Assembly (NCBI GenBank): GCA_019828595.1
Contig: JAHQRK010000006.1
Span: 1,798,001-1,862,000, forward strand
Reading direction: 5' to 3'
Source: Aphanomyces cochlioides
Taxonomy: Eukaryota > Oomycota > Saprolegniomycetes > Saprolegniales > Verrucalvaceae
Length of the DNA: 64,000 nucleotides
Made by a program: the position numbers and the translations under genes. The notes under the pieces are model-generated. The model saw nothing but the letters and a program-made list of their open reading frames with translations. It did no database searches and was not told the DNA's origin. This document shows, in pieces, positions 36,018-45,277 of the stretch (positions are counted from its first letter, which is position 1; each line of letters opens with the position of its first letter).

Positions 36018-36995
36018 TTACTTTGGCTTTTCACCCGTCGCGACTACGAAATGCATGTATTTGTGTTGGGCACAAGCTGCTAGCACTGCTCCAACCATTT
36101 CAAACTTCTCAAAGTCCACGCCAAGGTTCCATTCACCCAATTGATGACTCTGTCGCGCAACAAACGATGCAAAGCCCGATGCTACTTCATGCAGCGCTTC
36201 GATCTGGACGTTGATAAAACCAGCCGACTCGAGGTCGGCTTGATATTGCGCTTGTGTCCTCAAGTTCTCAAATGGAATGCTCGCCATGGAGCAGAGTCCT
36301 CGCAGTTGAATGTGGTCGAGACCTTTCCAACTCAAGACTTCTTCAGAGACGACGATATCGATGAGAGCTAGCATGCCTCCAGCTTGGAGCAGAGCAAATG
36401 CATTGGCGAAGAAATCCATTCGAGTATTGAAGTGGTAAGCTGCATCACAGCAGAGGATCTTCGTCACGATCTTGGTCTTGATAACGTCAAGAGTGAGCAA
36501 ATCCGCCACTGAAGCATGGTGGATCTCAACAGAGGAAGAGAGATATCTTTGTTCCACCAACAGCTTGGCGCTGGCAACATGCTCGGGGGTAATGTCAATG
36601 CCAGCAGTTTGAGCCACCTTGAAATGGTCGTGCCACAGCACACATTGGTCTCCACGACCACAACCAACATCCAGCACAGAGTCAATAGCACTTAGCCTTG
36701 CTGCTTGTCCCAATCGCAAAGCTAGCTGCTCGCACGCAGCGGGAAACGAGAGGTCATCTGATGTCCAGAGACCCAAGTTGATCCACGTTGAAGTCTGGGT
36801 GATGGGCGATTGGTGCTTGGTCAAGCATGCAAGTGTAGGATCAAGGTGATAGCGAGAGGATGCTCGTGGCTTGCGATTTAGGATGTAATGAGCGACGTAG
36901 CCAGCCACAAAGCAAGCAGCCGGGACCGCCAACGGCGCCAACGTTGATGGCACCTTCATAATTCCGTATAAAATAGAAAATAACCGGAATGTCAA
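36018..36995 (-). CDS. Membrane-anchored class I SAM-dependent methyltransferase
   Basis: 325-aa single exon. A hydrophobic N-terminal segment (LAPLAVPAACFVAGYVAHYIL) anchors it. The Rossmann SAM-binding motif I is VLDVGCGRGDQ, motif II region TAGIDITPEHV, and motif IV-like ILCCDAAYHF. The overall type (Met-A/UbiE, tocopherol- or sterol-like small-molecule methyltransferases) suggests a lipid or small-molecule substrate rather than protein or DNA. A second Met (position 13, 36959) just before the hydrophobic segment is an alternative start and would leave more room for a 5' UTR. The stop of the upstream PWWP gene is only 21 bp from the first ATG. Confidence 0.85.
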   Translation of the reverse strand: MTFRLFSILYGIMKVPSTLAPLAVPAACFVAGYVAHYILNRKPRASSRYHLDPTLACLTKHQSPITQTSTWINLGLWTSDDLSFPAACEQLALRLGQAARLSAIDSVLDVGCGRGDQCVLWHDHFKVAQTAGIDITPEHVASAKLLVEQRYLSSSVEIHHASVADLLTLDVIKTKIVTKILCCDAAYHFNTRMDFFANAFALLQAGGMLALIDIVVSEEVLSWKGLDHIQLRGLCSMASIPFENLRTQAQYQADLESAGFINVQIEALHEVASGFASFVARQSHQLGEWNLGVDFEKFEMVGAVLAACAQHKYMHFVVATGEKPK

Positions 36996-37016
36996 TCAAA
37001 GTTAAAGTTGGAGAGA

Positions 37017-40000
37017 TTAAGCGTCACTTTCAGATACAGAATATATCGAAGACGGCATCCATAATTTCGTCCTCATGGTCCTGTCCGTAGTTTCAAATGA
37101 TTCCTTGCGCTTAGCGTCGTCTTTCGCGGCTTCTAGCAGCTCTAGAATTTAAGTTTCAAAAATATATGCATTATGCTCATTTTGTACCTTGTAATTGTTG
37201 TTGCTGACGAGGATTGTACTTGAAATCGTCGGGGCATTTTAGTTTCTCAGCTGGGCTGGTCTTGCCGCTTGATGTTGTTGTTTCACCGCCTACTTAGGGA
37301 TTCGAGCGTGTATTTCTGAAAGCAGGATGTCATCTTACTCTCCGAGGTGGTCTGCGTCGTCGGCTTTGGCGAGTCATGGATTTCCTTGACGTCGTCTTTC
37401 ATTTTATTCGAGTGCTCGACTTCGTGGAAAAAAGATGGAATTGTTCCCGCAGTGTCGCCATTTTGAGCAATGGAGTTTTCAAAAGTCTACCCACAGGAGT
37501 TCGAAAGATAACTTTTGCTTTTGCACACCTTGACTTCATTGATAGCAGTGATAAAAGTTTCCCATGCATCGAGCTCGAGTGCAGAGGCTTCACCATAGCC
37601 TTGCATAAAAATTTCATATTCTGGGCACTTCCAAAGCTTGATCGTGCCTCGAACAGTGTGAAAGCGACTACATATATACAAGGGTGAGGGCTCATTTTCA
37701 ACCAACTTACAAACAATTCAAGCCAAAACAATACACAAGCCATCCTTTTTCAGTTTTGGCTCTCTTGAGCAAGCCTGCAGGCACTTGACCTAACCAAGGC
37801 TTATTCAAACTCATAATCTTTGCTAAGACTGACCATGCTCCATGGGACCGCCGGTTTTTGGGTTGTGTACAAACGCTGGGAGCCAAGGATAACCGATCGA
37901 CAATGCCCATACCAGACAGTTCATTGGCACTTCTTTCATTTCAGGCGGTTGTAAATTGACGCAATCTAAATCGAACGGAGTTGTATACGGCAATAGACGA
38001 TCTTTGGCGTCGACTTCAAGAAACTCCTACGAGAAGTTGTAAGAAAAAGAATCTACTGTTATGTACATGAACTTGGTCCACTGCAATTTTGAACTGCTCA
38101 TGCACACGTTTTGAATATGTAGCCTCGACAGGGGGAGGACCTCGAACGAGGCTTTCGTGATCTGGACCATTCCACGGCTTTAAGTTGTTGTGGCGTGTTG
38201 CATGTAGGCGCTCACTAAACTCAAATGAGCTACGATGTACAAAGGTATCTTACAATTCATGCAATCCAAACAAGTACACCAGCTTGAACACGTCTGGGTT
38301 GGTCTTCGTAATATCCAACGCTCGTTTGTGCTTGCTTCCTGACGAGAAAAGGTCATTCACTGCTGAAAAGATTTTCGTACCCAAATGGTGAAGATCTCCA
38401 CGAAGCTTCAGGGGATTGCAGACATAACCAGGCCACCAGGGGAAATTCTTGCGCTTTGCCCACACAACATATTCGTTCGAGGTGAACGTCGGCTCACTCA
38501 CGAGAGGGATCTTCAAATATGGAGGAAGGTCAATCTTGGATCGTTGCTGGTTTGAAGGACGTGACACTGATTGTGCGGGTGTCGATGGCACTAGTGCTGT
38601 TGTCTCGGTTTCTCTCGTTGGAGCTTCCGGTGTGTCATCGCTAGCGGTTGTTTGACCTTCTAACGAATCGCTAGGCGAGTTAGTTAGCTCTGTGGTTGAA
38701 TCTTTAGGAGAAGCGACAATATCACTCTCGGCAATGTCCACTTCTTTCGTTTCCTCTTCATCTGCATCATAAACTTCTGGGTGCCAATCTTCAGTGTCAT
38801 ATGGGACGTCGAACTTTGACGCGAGAAACATCTAGCATATGCAAAGCTCAAAATGGGAAGCATCAGAATTGCAGACTTCAGCGTCTTTTACAGCATTCGC
38901 CAAATTATGTCGCTGCTCATCGCTCAGAAGCTCTTGACGCGAAACAAATGACTCGTGGTCAGGACAACGCCATTCCTTTGACTTGCCCGTTGATTTCAAA
39001 ATGCCACTACAAGAAGAGTCAGTAAGAGATCTGGTATGAAGGATAGCTTACAAATGCCCAGTTCCAAAGTAGTAAAGTACTGAAAAGTAGTTAGGATACG
39101 CCATGGCGATTTGCAGCGCACGATCGTTGATACGTCCTAATGCCCGTTTGACTATTTTTTGTTCGAGGATGACACACCCAAATTCTGTACGTCGGGGCTC
39201 AATATCGTCGGATCGCACACAAACGCCGGCAACCAAGGACTGTCAAGAGCCTTAGCCCATGCGACAGAATTCACTGGGATTCTTTTCTCTTCGCCGACAT
39301 CTGAAATCGGTTGACTACCATTTTGATCGGTCGCTGCTGGTATTACTTCGTCGTCGTTTAGTTTTCTCTTCTTCCTACAATGCAAGTAGTCCATTAGCAA
39401 TTTGCTCGATCAAACGTACGTAGAAGTTGGTATCGCCACTTCTGAGCTATTGATACTTGAATCGTCTTTGCCCTGGTGCTGTGGCGACGGATGAGTTGTG
39501 TTGCCCACGAGCTCTTGGGCCTTGTGAGTTGTTTGCCACATTTGGCTCGTTTTTAGTTGTTTTGACGGCTTGGACCGTGGCACAAGTATACTAGGTATTA
39601 CATTTTCACTCAGAGCAACAAGTTCAGCAGCGGTTGACGAACGAGTTCGCGGCCTCGTTGGCATTCGAATACTTGAATGCTGAACCCTAGAGACTGTTTT
39701 CGTCGTTTTATGTTCTTGTTTGGTGGACAAAGCTCTGTTGGTTGACTTCGATGCTGTTAGGGACACACAACGAAAAGCAGCTTGATCGTAGTCCAAAGGC
39801 GTCATGTACGGCAATATCCTGTCCTGTGGATCAGTTTCCATAAAATCCTACCAAAACTAACATTTCAAGTGCATTATGAGTGCTCTCACCGTGGCTTCTC
39901 GATATGCTAGAGATAACTGCTCGGCAACACTGATGTCGACGCAAGTACAGGGTGGATAGCCAGCAATATACCAGTCATGCAATGAATGCATCCAAGGCAT

Positions 40001-40312
40001 AAGCTCGCTTGGTGAGTGCAATCCACTGGTATCATTTGTTAGTCACGAAAAGTCAAATAGGTCACCCACAAATCATACGAGCCAAAATAGTAAACGATCA
40101 TTTCAGTGCGGGAGGCTTTAGCTCGATCGAGAAGATCTTGGTGTCTTGCCGACTTCACTAGAAACGCCACAAGTCAAAGAGTCGTTCCAGTAATTCTCAA
40201 GCAAACCTTGCAGAGTTGGCTTTAGTTTGTCTGGATCCAAGACAAAGAGCGGCCACCAGGGGAAACCCTTCACCATGCCCCACCCTACCGAATCCACTGG
40301 GAGGCGAACCAT
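37017..40312 (-). CDS. Four-PWWP-domain protein (878 aa)
   Basis: Sixteen exons: 40312-40207, 40157-40070, 40025-39890, 39847-39420, 39374-39178, 39136-39052, 39006-38877, 38831-38381, 38338-38254, 38214-38073, 38026-37834, 37789-37711, 37667-37529, 37486-37339, 37292-37188 and 37141-37017. Domains in order: GFPWWP, SPWLP, FPWWP, GYPWLP. Domain 1 matches domain 1 of the other two multi-PWWP genes, including a 136-nt third exon. Domain 2 matches domain 8 of the giant gene (GRINDRALQIA versus GRINERAIEIA, both followed by GILKS). Domain 4 ends with the HTVRGTIKLWKC type and a 139-nt exon like the last domains elsewhere. The tail shares PDDFKYN with the giant gene. Linkers are Ser/Thr-rich, one basic (RMPTRPRTRSS), one acidic. 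Probable chromatin reader (inference). Confidence 0.82.
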
Positions 40313-40563
40313 ATCCAAGAATCAAACTGTCGAATGTACAGGGTAAACCTGAATTGAGTTAACGGGTTGATGGCAGTTGCACTCCCACATTTCCTACTTC
40401 AGCATCACGCAGGGGGAAGGCTTCAGGTAGAAAGGTTGCAAGGGTAATTTGTATATGCTCATGGCGAAACCATATTTTCAAAGTTGCAATGGAATGTAAA
40501 GAGATATACCATGAAGGCAGCGAGAATAAGACGTGCACAAGCAAGGGAAGTAGTACAACTAAT

Positions 40564-42212
40564 TTAGGAAATATTGGCAGGTTTGAAAACATTGAATCCA
40601 TCGGCGGCTGTACTGACCAAGAGGCCAGGACATTGAGGATGGAAGTGCAGTTCCTTGATATCAGTTTGTCCTTGGTGGATAAAGAGGAGTTGAGGAGGCA
40701 CATCGAGCTTCGAAGTGTTCGCCGCAGCGGCTTCTGTATCTTCTTCGACTGACATATCCCAAATAGAAATTTGGTTGTCAGCTCCCGAAACAGCCAACAT
40801 GGATTCATCGGTAGGATGCCATTCAATCGACGTCACGGGCGCTGTGTGGTAGCGGAAATGAGCCACTGGGCACTCACTAATCACGTTTTCAGAGAATGAA
40901 TGTGCTTCTATATCACTCACGCTTGGAATTTTCGGAAGTCCCAAATCTTGAAAGATCCATCGTCCGATCCTGAAGCCATCAAATGCGTGACGTTCCTGGA
41001 AATTGCAATTTAGGACTCGTGTTTGGCCAACGGTAGGACAAACCTGTTCCATGTGATCACATTCACATCTTGGTCATGAGCAACAACGTCCAACATCGAG
41101 CGAGCCTTTGTACGAATATCCCAAATGCGAACCGTCTTATCAGCCGAGCACGATGCAAAGACTGAAGCTTCGGTTGGACTCCATTGGATATCTTCGACGG
41201 ACGCAGTGTGGCCGGTAAATGGAACTTTGTCAACTGCCCACGATCCGCCGTTGTTGACCCAGTGGTAGATATACTTGGAGCAGTCACCCGTGAGGAGAGA
41301 GCCTGCCGTGACTGGCGACCAGTCCATAGCAAACCCTTCGTCAGCGTGACCAGTAAACGTGAAGACTGGTGGCGCCTGTGAGCTCATTCCCGCAGGATTC
41401 TTGCCATCCAAGGATTGCAATTGCTTGGCAATATCGTAGATGTGCACACGCTTCGTATCTGCCCAGGTTGCGACGATATTCGAGCTTTGAGGCATGACGC
41501 GAATACGGTTGACACCACCACGATGGTCAATTGTGCGAGATTCAAGGATGGGATCGCCCTCCTCAGCATCATCGTCATCTTCACCATCCGAGTCATCAGA
41601 ATCTATGTCAAATTTAAGAATAAACAAGACTCGAGCAGAGCACCTTCGCTGTGCTTGGTCTTGTGTAATTCTGACATTTTCATGACTGTGATCTTGTTTT
41701 CAGCAGCTTTGGCAGCTTGCGATCCTGTTACAACGTAGATCGTCATAGGAAACTACAAGAATAGATGAGACATCATGATGCCGTTGATGGGTTACTTTAG
41801 TGCGGACAGCACCGAGGTTGTCCTTGACGATGTCCAAACTCAAAGCTGGCCATTCAGCAGTCATTGCGTAATAAAGATCATAAGCTGAAGCATCGTAGTC
41901 CAAGACTTCATCAGCACCGAGCTTTTCAACATTGGGCAGCCACACTTTTGTTGGAGCTTCTTCTTCATCATCGTCGTCTTGAAGTGGTGGTCGATTGCCA
42001 GAATCGACGTCCATGTCGTTTTCATCGCCATCCTCGTCATTGTCATCGATAGTCTCTTCTTCTTCCGAGACCATTTCTTCGTCTTCGAGGTCATCACCAT
42101 AAGGATCTTCAAAAACCAAATCTTCTTCCGCCTCATCCTCCATCGAGACAGTGTTCTCGTATTCATTACGAGACTTCTTCTTGGACGCGAGCGTTTCACT
42201 TCCGCGCTTCAT
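40564..42212 (-). CDS. GRWD1: GRWD1/Rrb1-type glutamate-rich WD40 protein
   Basis: Histone-binding and ribosome-assembly factor (in yeast Rrb1 chaperones ribosomal protein L3; human GRWD1 binds histones). Five exons: 42212-41796, 41752-41644, 41602-41044, 40995-40921 and 40876-40564, giving 490 aa. A long acidic segment (about residues 25-80) precedes the conserved WPALSLDIVKD. WD repeats follow: VNRIRVMPQSSNIVATWAD, GHADEGFAMDWSP, GHTASVEDIQWSPTE with VRIWDIRTKARS, LMASGSDDGSFKIWDFRKF and APVTSIEWHPTDESMLAV with ISIWDMS. A second, short acidic patch (DSDGEDDDDAEEGDP) lies between blade 1 and the N-terminal part. Start set at MKRGSE; there is no upstream ATG in frame. Confidence 0.94.
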
Positions 42213-42816
42213 CTTTGTAAAAATGAAATTTGAATGGAGAGGAAAGGTTTGATCTGTCAAAATTAATACAAGTATGTCACAGGAAACTCTTAAACATTAT
42301 ATCTTCAACTTTGGTGGATAAAACATGCAACACACTTGATCACCAGCGACTCCATCGAATGTGGTTCTCCATCATTCAGAGGCGCCAGTGCACTCTACAA
42401 TCGGTCTAGCATGCATTAGGGTAGTTAGAGATGATATATGTAAAAGATGCATGTTCAAAACGTAGGATAGAGTTGCCAAACGCGAAGTAAAATAGTGTCA
42501 AGTGTCAATGAAAATGCTGAATCATCACTACCGCTAACCTAAAACTTTTCAAGAATTCCTTGCATCAAAACAAATGCAAGGGCCGTTTATGGAATGGCCA
42601 CTTCATCCTTAGCACCGAAAGAGTTTCAAGTGGATGTATTTGGGGCGATCTCTGATAATTCAACATGAGATCAAAGATGGTAACGTTATGCCTCCAAAGT
42701 CACGATTGACAATTAAGATCAACCGATTCAAGCAAAGCACGGAGATTAATTGCGAGTTTTATCCTCTGGAACATCGCTGATACGTCAGTGGGGTAAGCTA
42801 CGTAGAGATATATGAG
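42213..42816. other. Intergenic region
   Basis: Promoter side of the GRWD1 gene, with a TGTCAAAATT motif at about 42255. No supported coding region. Confidence 0.5.
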
Positions 42817-43221
42817 CTAATAGAGTATGTTGCCACCATCGTTGGGAGCAGCAGCATATCCCATTGGCAAACCATTGTTTAGAGTTCCAAGGGTTTCCAT
42901 TCCACTGCTACTGGGCAACGAGGCGCGCAGCATACCAGAGGATGAAAGAGGAGACGTTCCAATAGATCCAACTGGACTGTACTCTGCGCCAAATATGCCA
43001 TTCGCAGGCCCCCAAGCACCATTCCCAGTCGCAGAGTGACCACTTGTTGTATCTTGACGACCATGTTCGTAGCTGTAGCTTGTGTGTGTACCGGTATCGA
43101 CAGGCACAGCTTGTTCATGTGCAACAGGTGCTTGGGTAGTTCGTTGCAAGATAGATTGTACTCTTTGAGCTTGAATTAAACTTGCCGTGGTGATAACGAG
43201 GGAAATCGCACTTGTTTTCAT
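42817..43221 (-). CDS. Small secreted protein, Gly/Ser/Pro-rich
   Basis: 134 aa from the Met at 43221 (an in-frame Met three codons upstream also exists). Predicted signal peptide MKTSAISLVITTASLIQAQ, then about 115 residues rich in Gly, Ser, Thr and Pro (GNGAWGPANGIFG, GTSPLSSSGMLRAS). No cysteines, TM segments or known domain were seen, nor an RxLR or CHxC effector motif. It could be an extracellular or wall-associated protein. Family not recognised. Confidence 0.55.
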   Translation of the reverse strand: MKTSAISLVITTASLIQAQRVQSILQRTTQAPVAHEQAVPVDTGTHTSYSYEHGRQDTTSGHSATGNGAWGPANGIFGAEYSPVGSIGTSPLSSSGMLRASLPSSSGMETLGTLNNGLPMGYAAAPNDGGNILY

Positions 43222-43460
43222 TTCAAACAATTGAAAAATGAATTGTCAAGTCTGTCGGGCCCTGTATTGCAGAGAACAAGCAAGACCTAGCAGTCCTAGT
43301 CTCTGAGTCGTCACTGCAAACAAGTCTATAGGTCAGTCTCGAATAAATTGATGGGCTGGTCAGGAATTGATCAGTTTTCTCTTATCAAACTTGCAAGACG
43401 CACGCCAAATTACAACTACAAGAGTGAAGGCAACAACAAATGGATTAGCCAACGTATTGT

Positions 43461-43682
43461 CTATGTGTAGTACAATTCCAGGCCCATGCCGTCGTGGATT
43501 TCATAGTCTTCCAACGTGATGTGATCCTTGTAGATGGTGTACCATTTCTGAATGCGAATCTTTTCGGGGCGCGTGCCAACTTGTGCTGCAACCAATTTCT
43601 TCAAGTCTCCTACTGTGTCGTCTTCATTGCACTTTACGCGGATCTTCTTTCCCAATCGATCGTTCAGGATAACTTCAATCAT
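43461..43682 (-). CDS. UBL5: Ubiquitin-like protein 5 (Hub1)
   Basis: 73-aa ubiquitin-fold protein acting in pre-mRNA splicing by non-covalent binding to spliceosome factors such as Snu66. Full-length match to the family: [61 protein letters not shown]. It ends in YYT, a double Tyr instead of a diglycine, as usual for Hub1. Start chosen at the conserved MIEV; an in-frame extension upstream is not conserved. Divergent from RPT6 with 216 bp between start codons. Confidence 0.96.
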   Translation of the reverse strand: MIEVILNDRLGKKIRVKCNEDDTVGDLKKLVAAQVGTRPEKIRIQKWYTIYKDHITLEDYEIHDGMGLELYYT

Positions 43683-43898
43683 GGTGCTTCCTTCTCTTCT
43701 GGAACCTGTACGACTGGGACGATTCCATGGACACTCGCTCAATTAAGTGCGATAATTAGTTCATACAAACTTTGAGATGCACTATATTCGATAAAGTTCG
43801 CTTCGACAAAATTTGTCAAAATTCCCCGTCAAAACCTGTCAAAATCGGACGAAGACACCAATTGCAAGATTTGGTCGATCTGCACCCCAGCTTTGAAG
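43683..43898. promoter_or_regulatory. Bidirectional promoter of UBL5 and RPT6
   Basis: 216-bp divergent spacer. Three direct GTCAAAA copies start at 43815, 43829 and 43838, and GACAAAATTTGTC at 43805-43817 is a palindrome. No TATA box is clear. Regulatory role is inference from position. Confidence 0.4.
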
Positions 43899-45235
43899 AT
43901 GGCCAACAACGGAGATGGATCGGAGGGCTTGACTAGCTATTACCGCCAGAAGATTGAGCAACTGGAGCTGACAGTTCGAGACAAGACAATGAACTTGCGA
44001 CGCCTCCAAGCGCAGCGAAATGAGCTCAATTCGAAAGGTATTGTGCGGCTGACAAGTGTTCTCTGACAGTGTATCTGTTCTGTCTAGTTCGATTGCTGCG
44101 TGAGGAGCTGCAATTGCTTCAAGAACCTGGATCTTATGTTGGTGAAGTGGTTAAGCAAATGGGCAAGTCGAAAGTCCTTGTAAAAGTCAACCCCGAAGGC
44201 AAATACGTTGTTGATGTGGACAAAACGATCGATATTACCAAGTGCACACCCAACACTCGCGTTGCATTGCGAAACGATAGTTATGTTTTGCACAAAATTC
44301 TGCCGACGAAAGTGGATCCTCTTGTCAGTTTGATGAAGGTGGAAAAGGTGCCCGACTCGACTTACGACATGATCGGTGGTCTCGACAAACAAATCCGCGA
44401 AATCAAAGAAGTCATTGAATTGCCCATTAAGCACCCGGAGCTCTTCGACGCACTAGGTGTTGCTCAGCCAAAGGGTGTACTGCTGTATGGTCCACCAGGT
44501 ACAGGGAAGACTTTGTTGGCAAGGGCTGTGGCTCACCATACGGACTGCACATTTATTCGTGTGTCTGGTGCTGAATTGGTGCAGAAGTACATTGGTGAAG
44601 GTTCTCGTATGGTGCGTGAACTCTTCGTGATGGCCCGTGAAGCTGCTCCATCGATTATTTTCATGGATGAAATCGATTCCATCGGTAGTTCTCGTATGGA
44701 AGGTGGCGGTGACTCGGAAGTTCAGCGAACCATGTTGGAATTGCTCAATCAGTTGGATGGGTTCGAACCTGCACAAAACATCAAAGTTATCATGGCGACG
44801 AATCGTATTGATATTTTGGATGCCGCTCTATTGCGACCAGGTCGTATTGATCGCAAGATTGAGTTCCCCAACCCAACGGAAGCGGTACGTCAACTTTGAG
44901 TATTCTATCCTCTTTAACAGTCGTATTGTAGTCTCGCATTGATATCATGCGCATTCACTCGCGTCGTATGAATCTTTTGCGTGGCATCAACTTGAAAGTG
45001 ATTGCTGAAAAGATGCCCACGTCGTCTGGCGCAGAATGCAAGGTATCCCAGCTTTTCACATGTGGACTTGGTATATTTATCATTATTTTCCTAGGCCGTG
45101 TGTACTGAAGCTGGTATGTTTGCACTCCGAGAACGCCGCGTCCACGTGACACAAGAAGACTTCGAAATGGCTGTCTCCAAAGTCATGAAGAAGGACTCGG
45201 AACAAAACATGTCGATCAATAAATTGTGGAAGTAA
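43899..45235 (+). CDS. RPT6: 26S proteasome regulatory ATPase RPT6 (PSMC5/Sug1)
   Basis: AAA+ subunit of the 19S cap that unfolds substrates for the 20S core. Four exons, 43899-44037, 44088-44884, 44932-45042 and 45095-45235, give 395 aa, the normal length. N-terminal coiled coil ([20 protein letters not shown]), OB domain, Walker A GPPGTGKT, Walker [10 protein letters not shown], second region of homology [20 protein letters not shown]. The C-terminus NMSINKLWK identifies RPT6 among the six RPTs. Convergent with the AGC-kinase gene (42 bp between stops). Confidence 0.97.
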
Positions 45236-45277
45236 AGAAGCTAATACACCACGACACATTCACCCTGCATAAAAATA

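Noticed and set aside
40359..40826. 155-codon minus frame inside the GRWD1 3' region
   Set aside because: Shadow of the WD40 coding exon in another frame; no domain and no codon pattern of its own.
41861..42199. Lys/Met/Arg-rich minus frame
   Set aside because: Out-of-frame reading of the GRWD1 acidic stretch.
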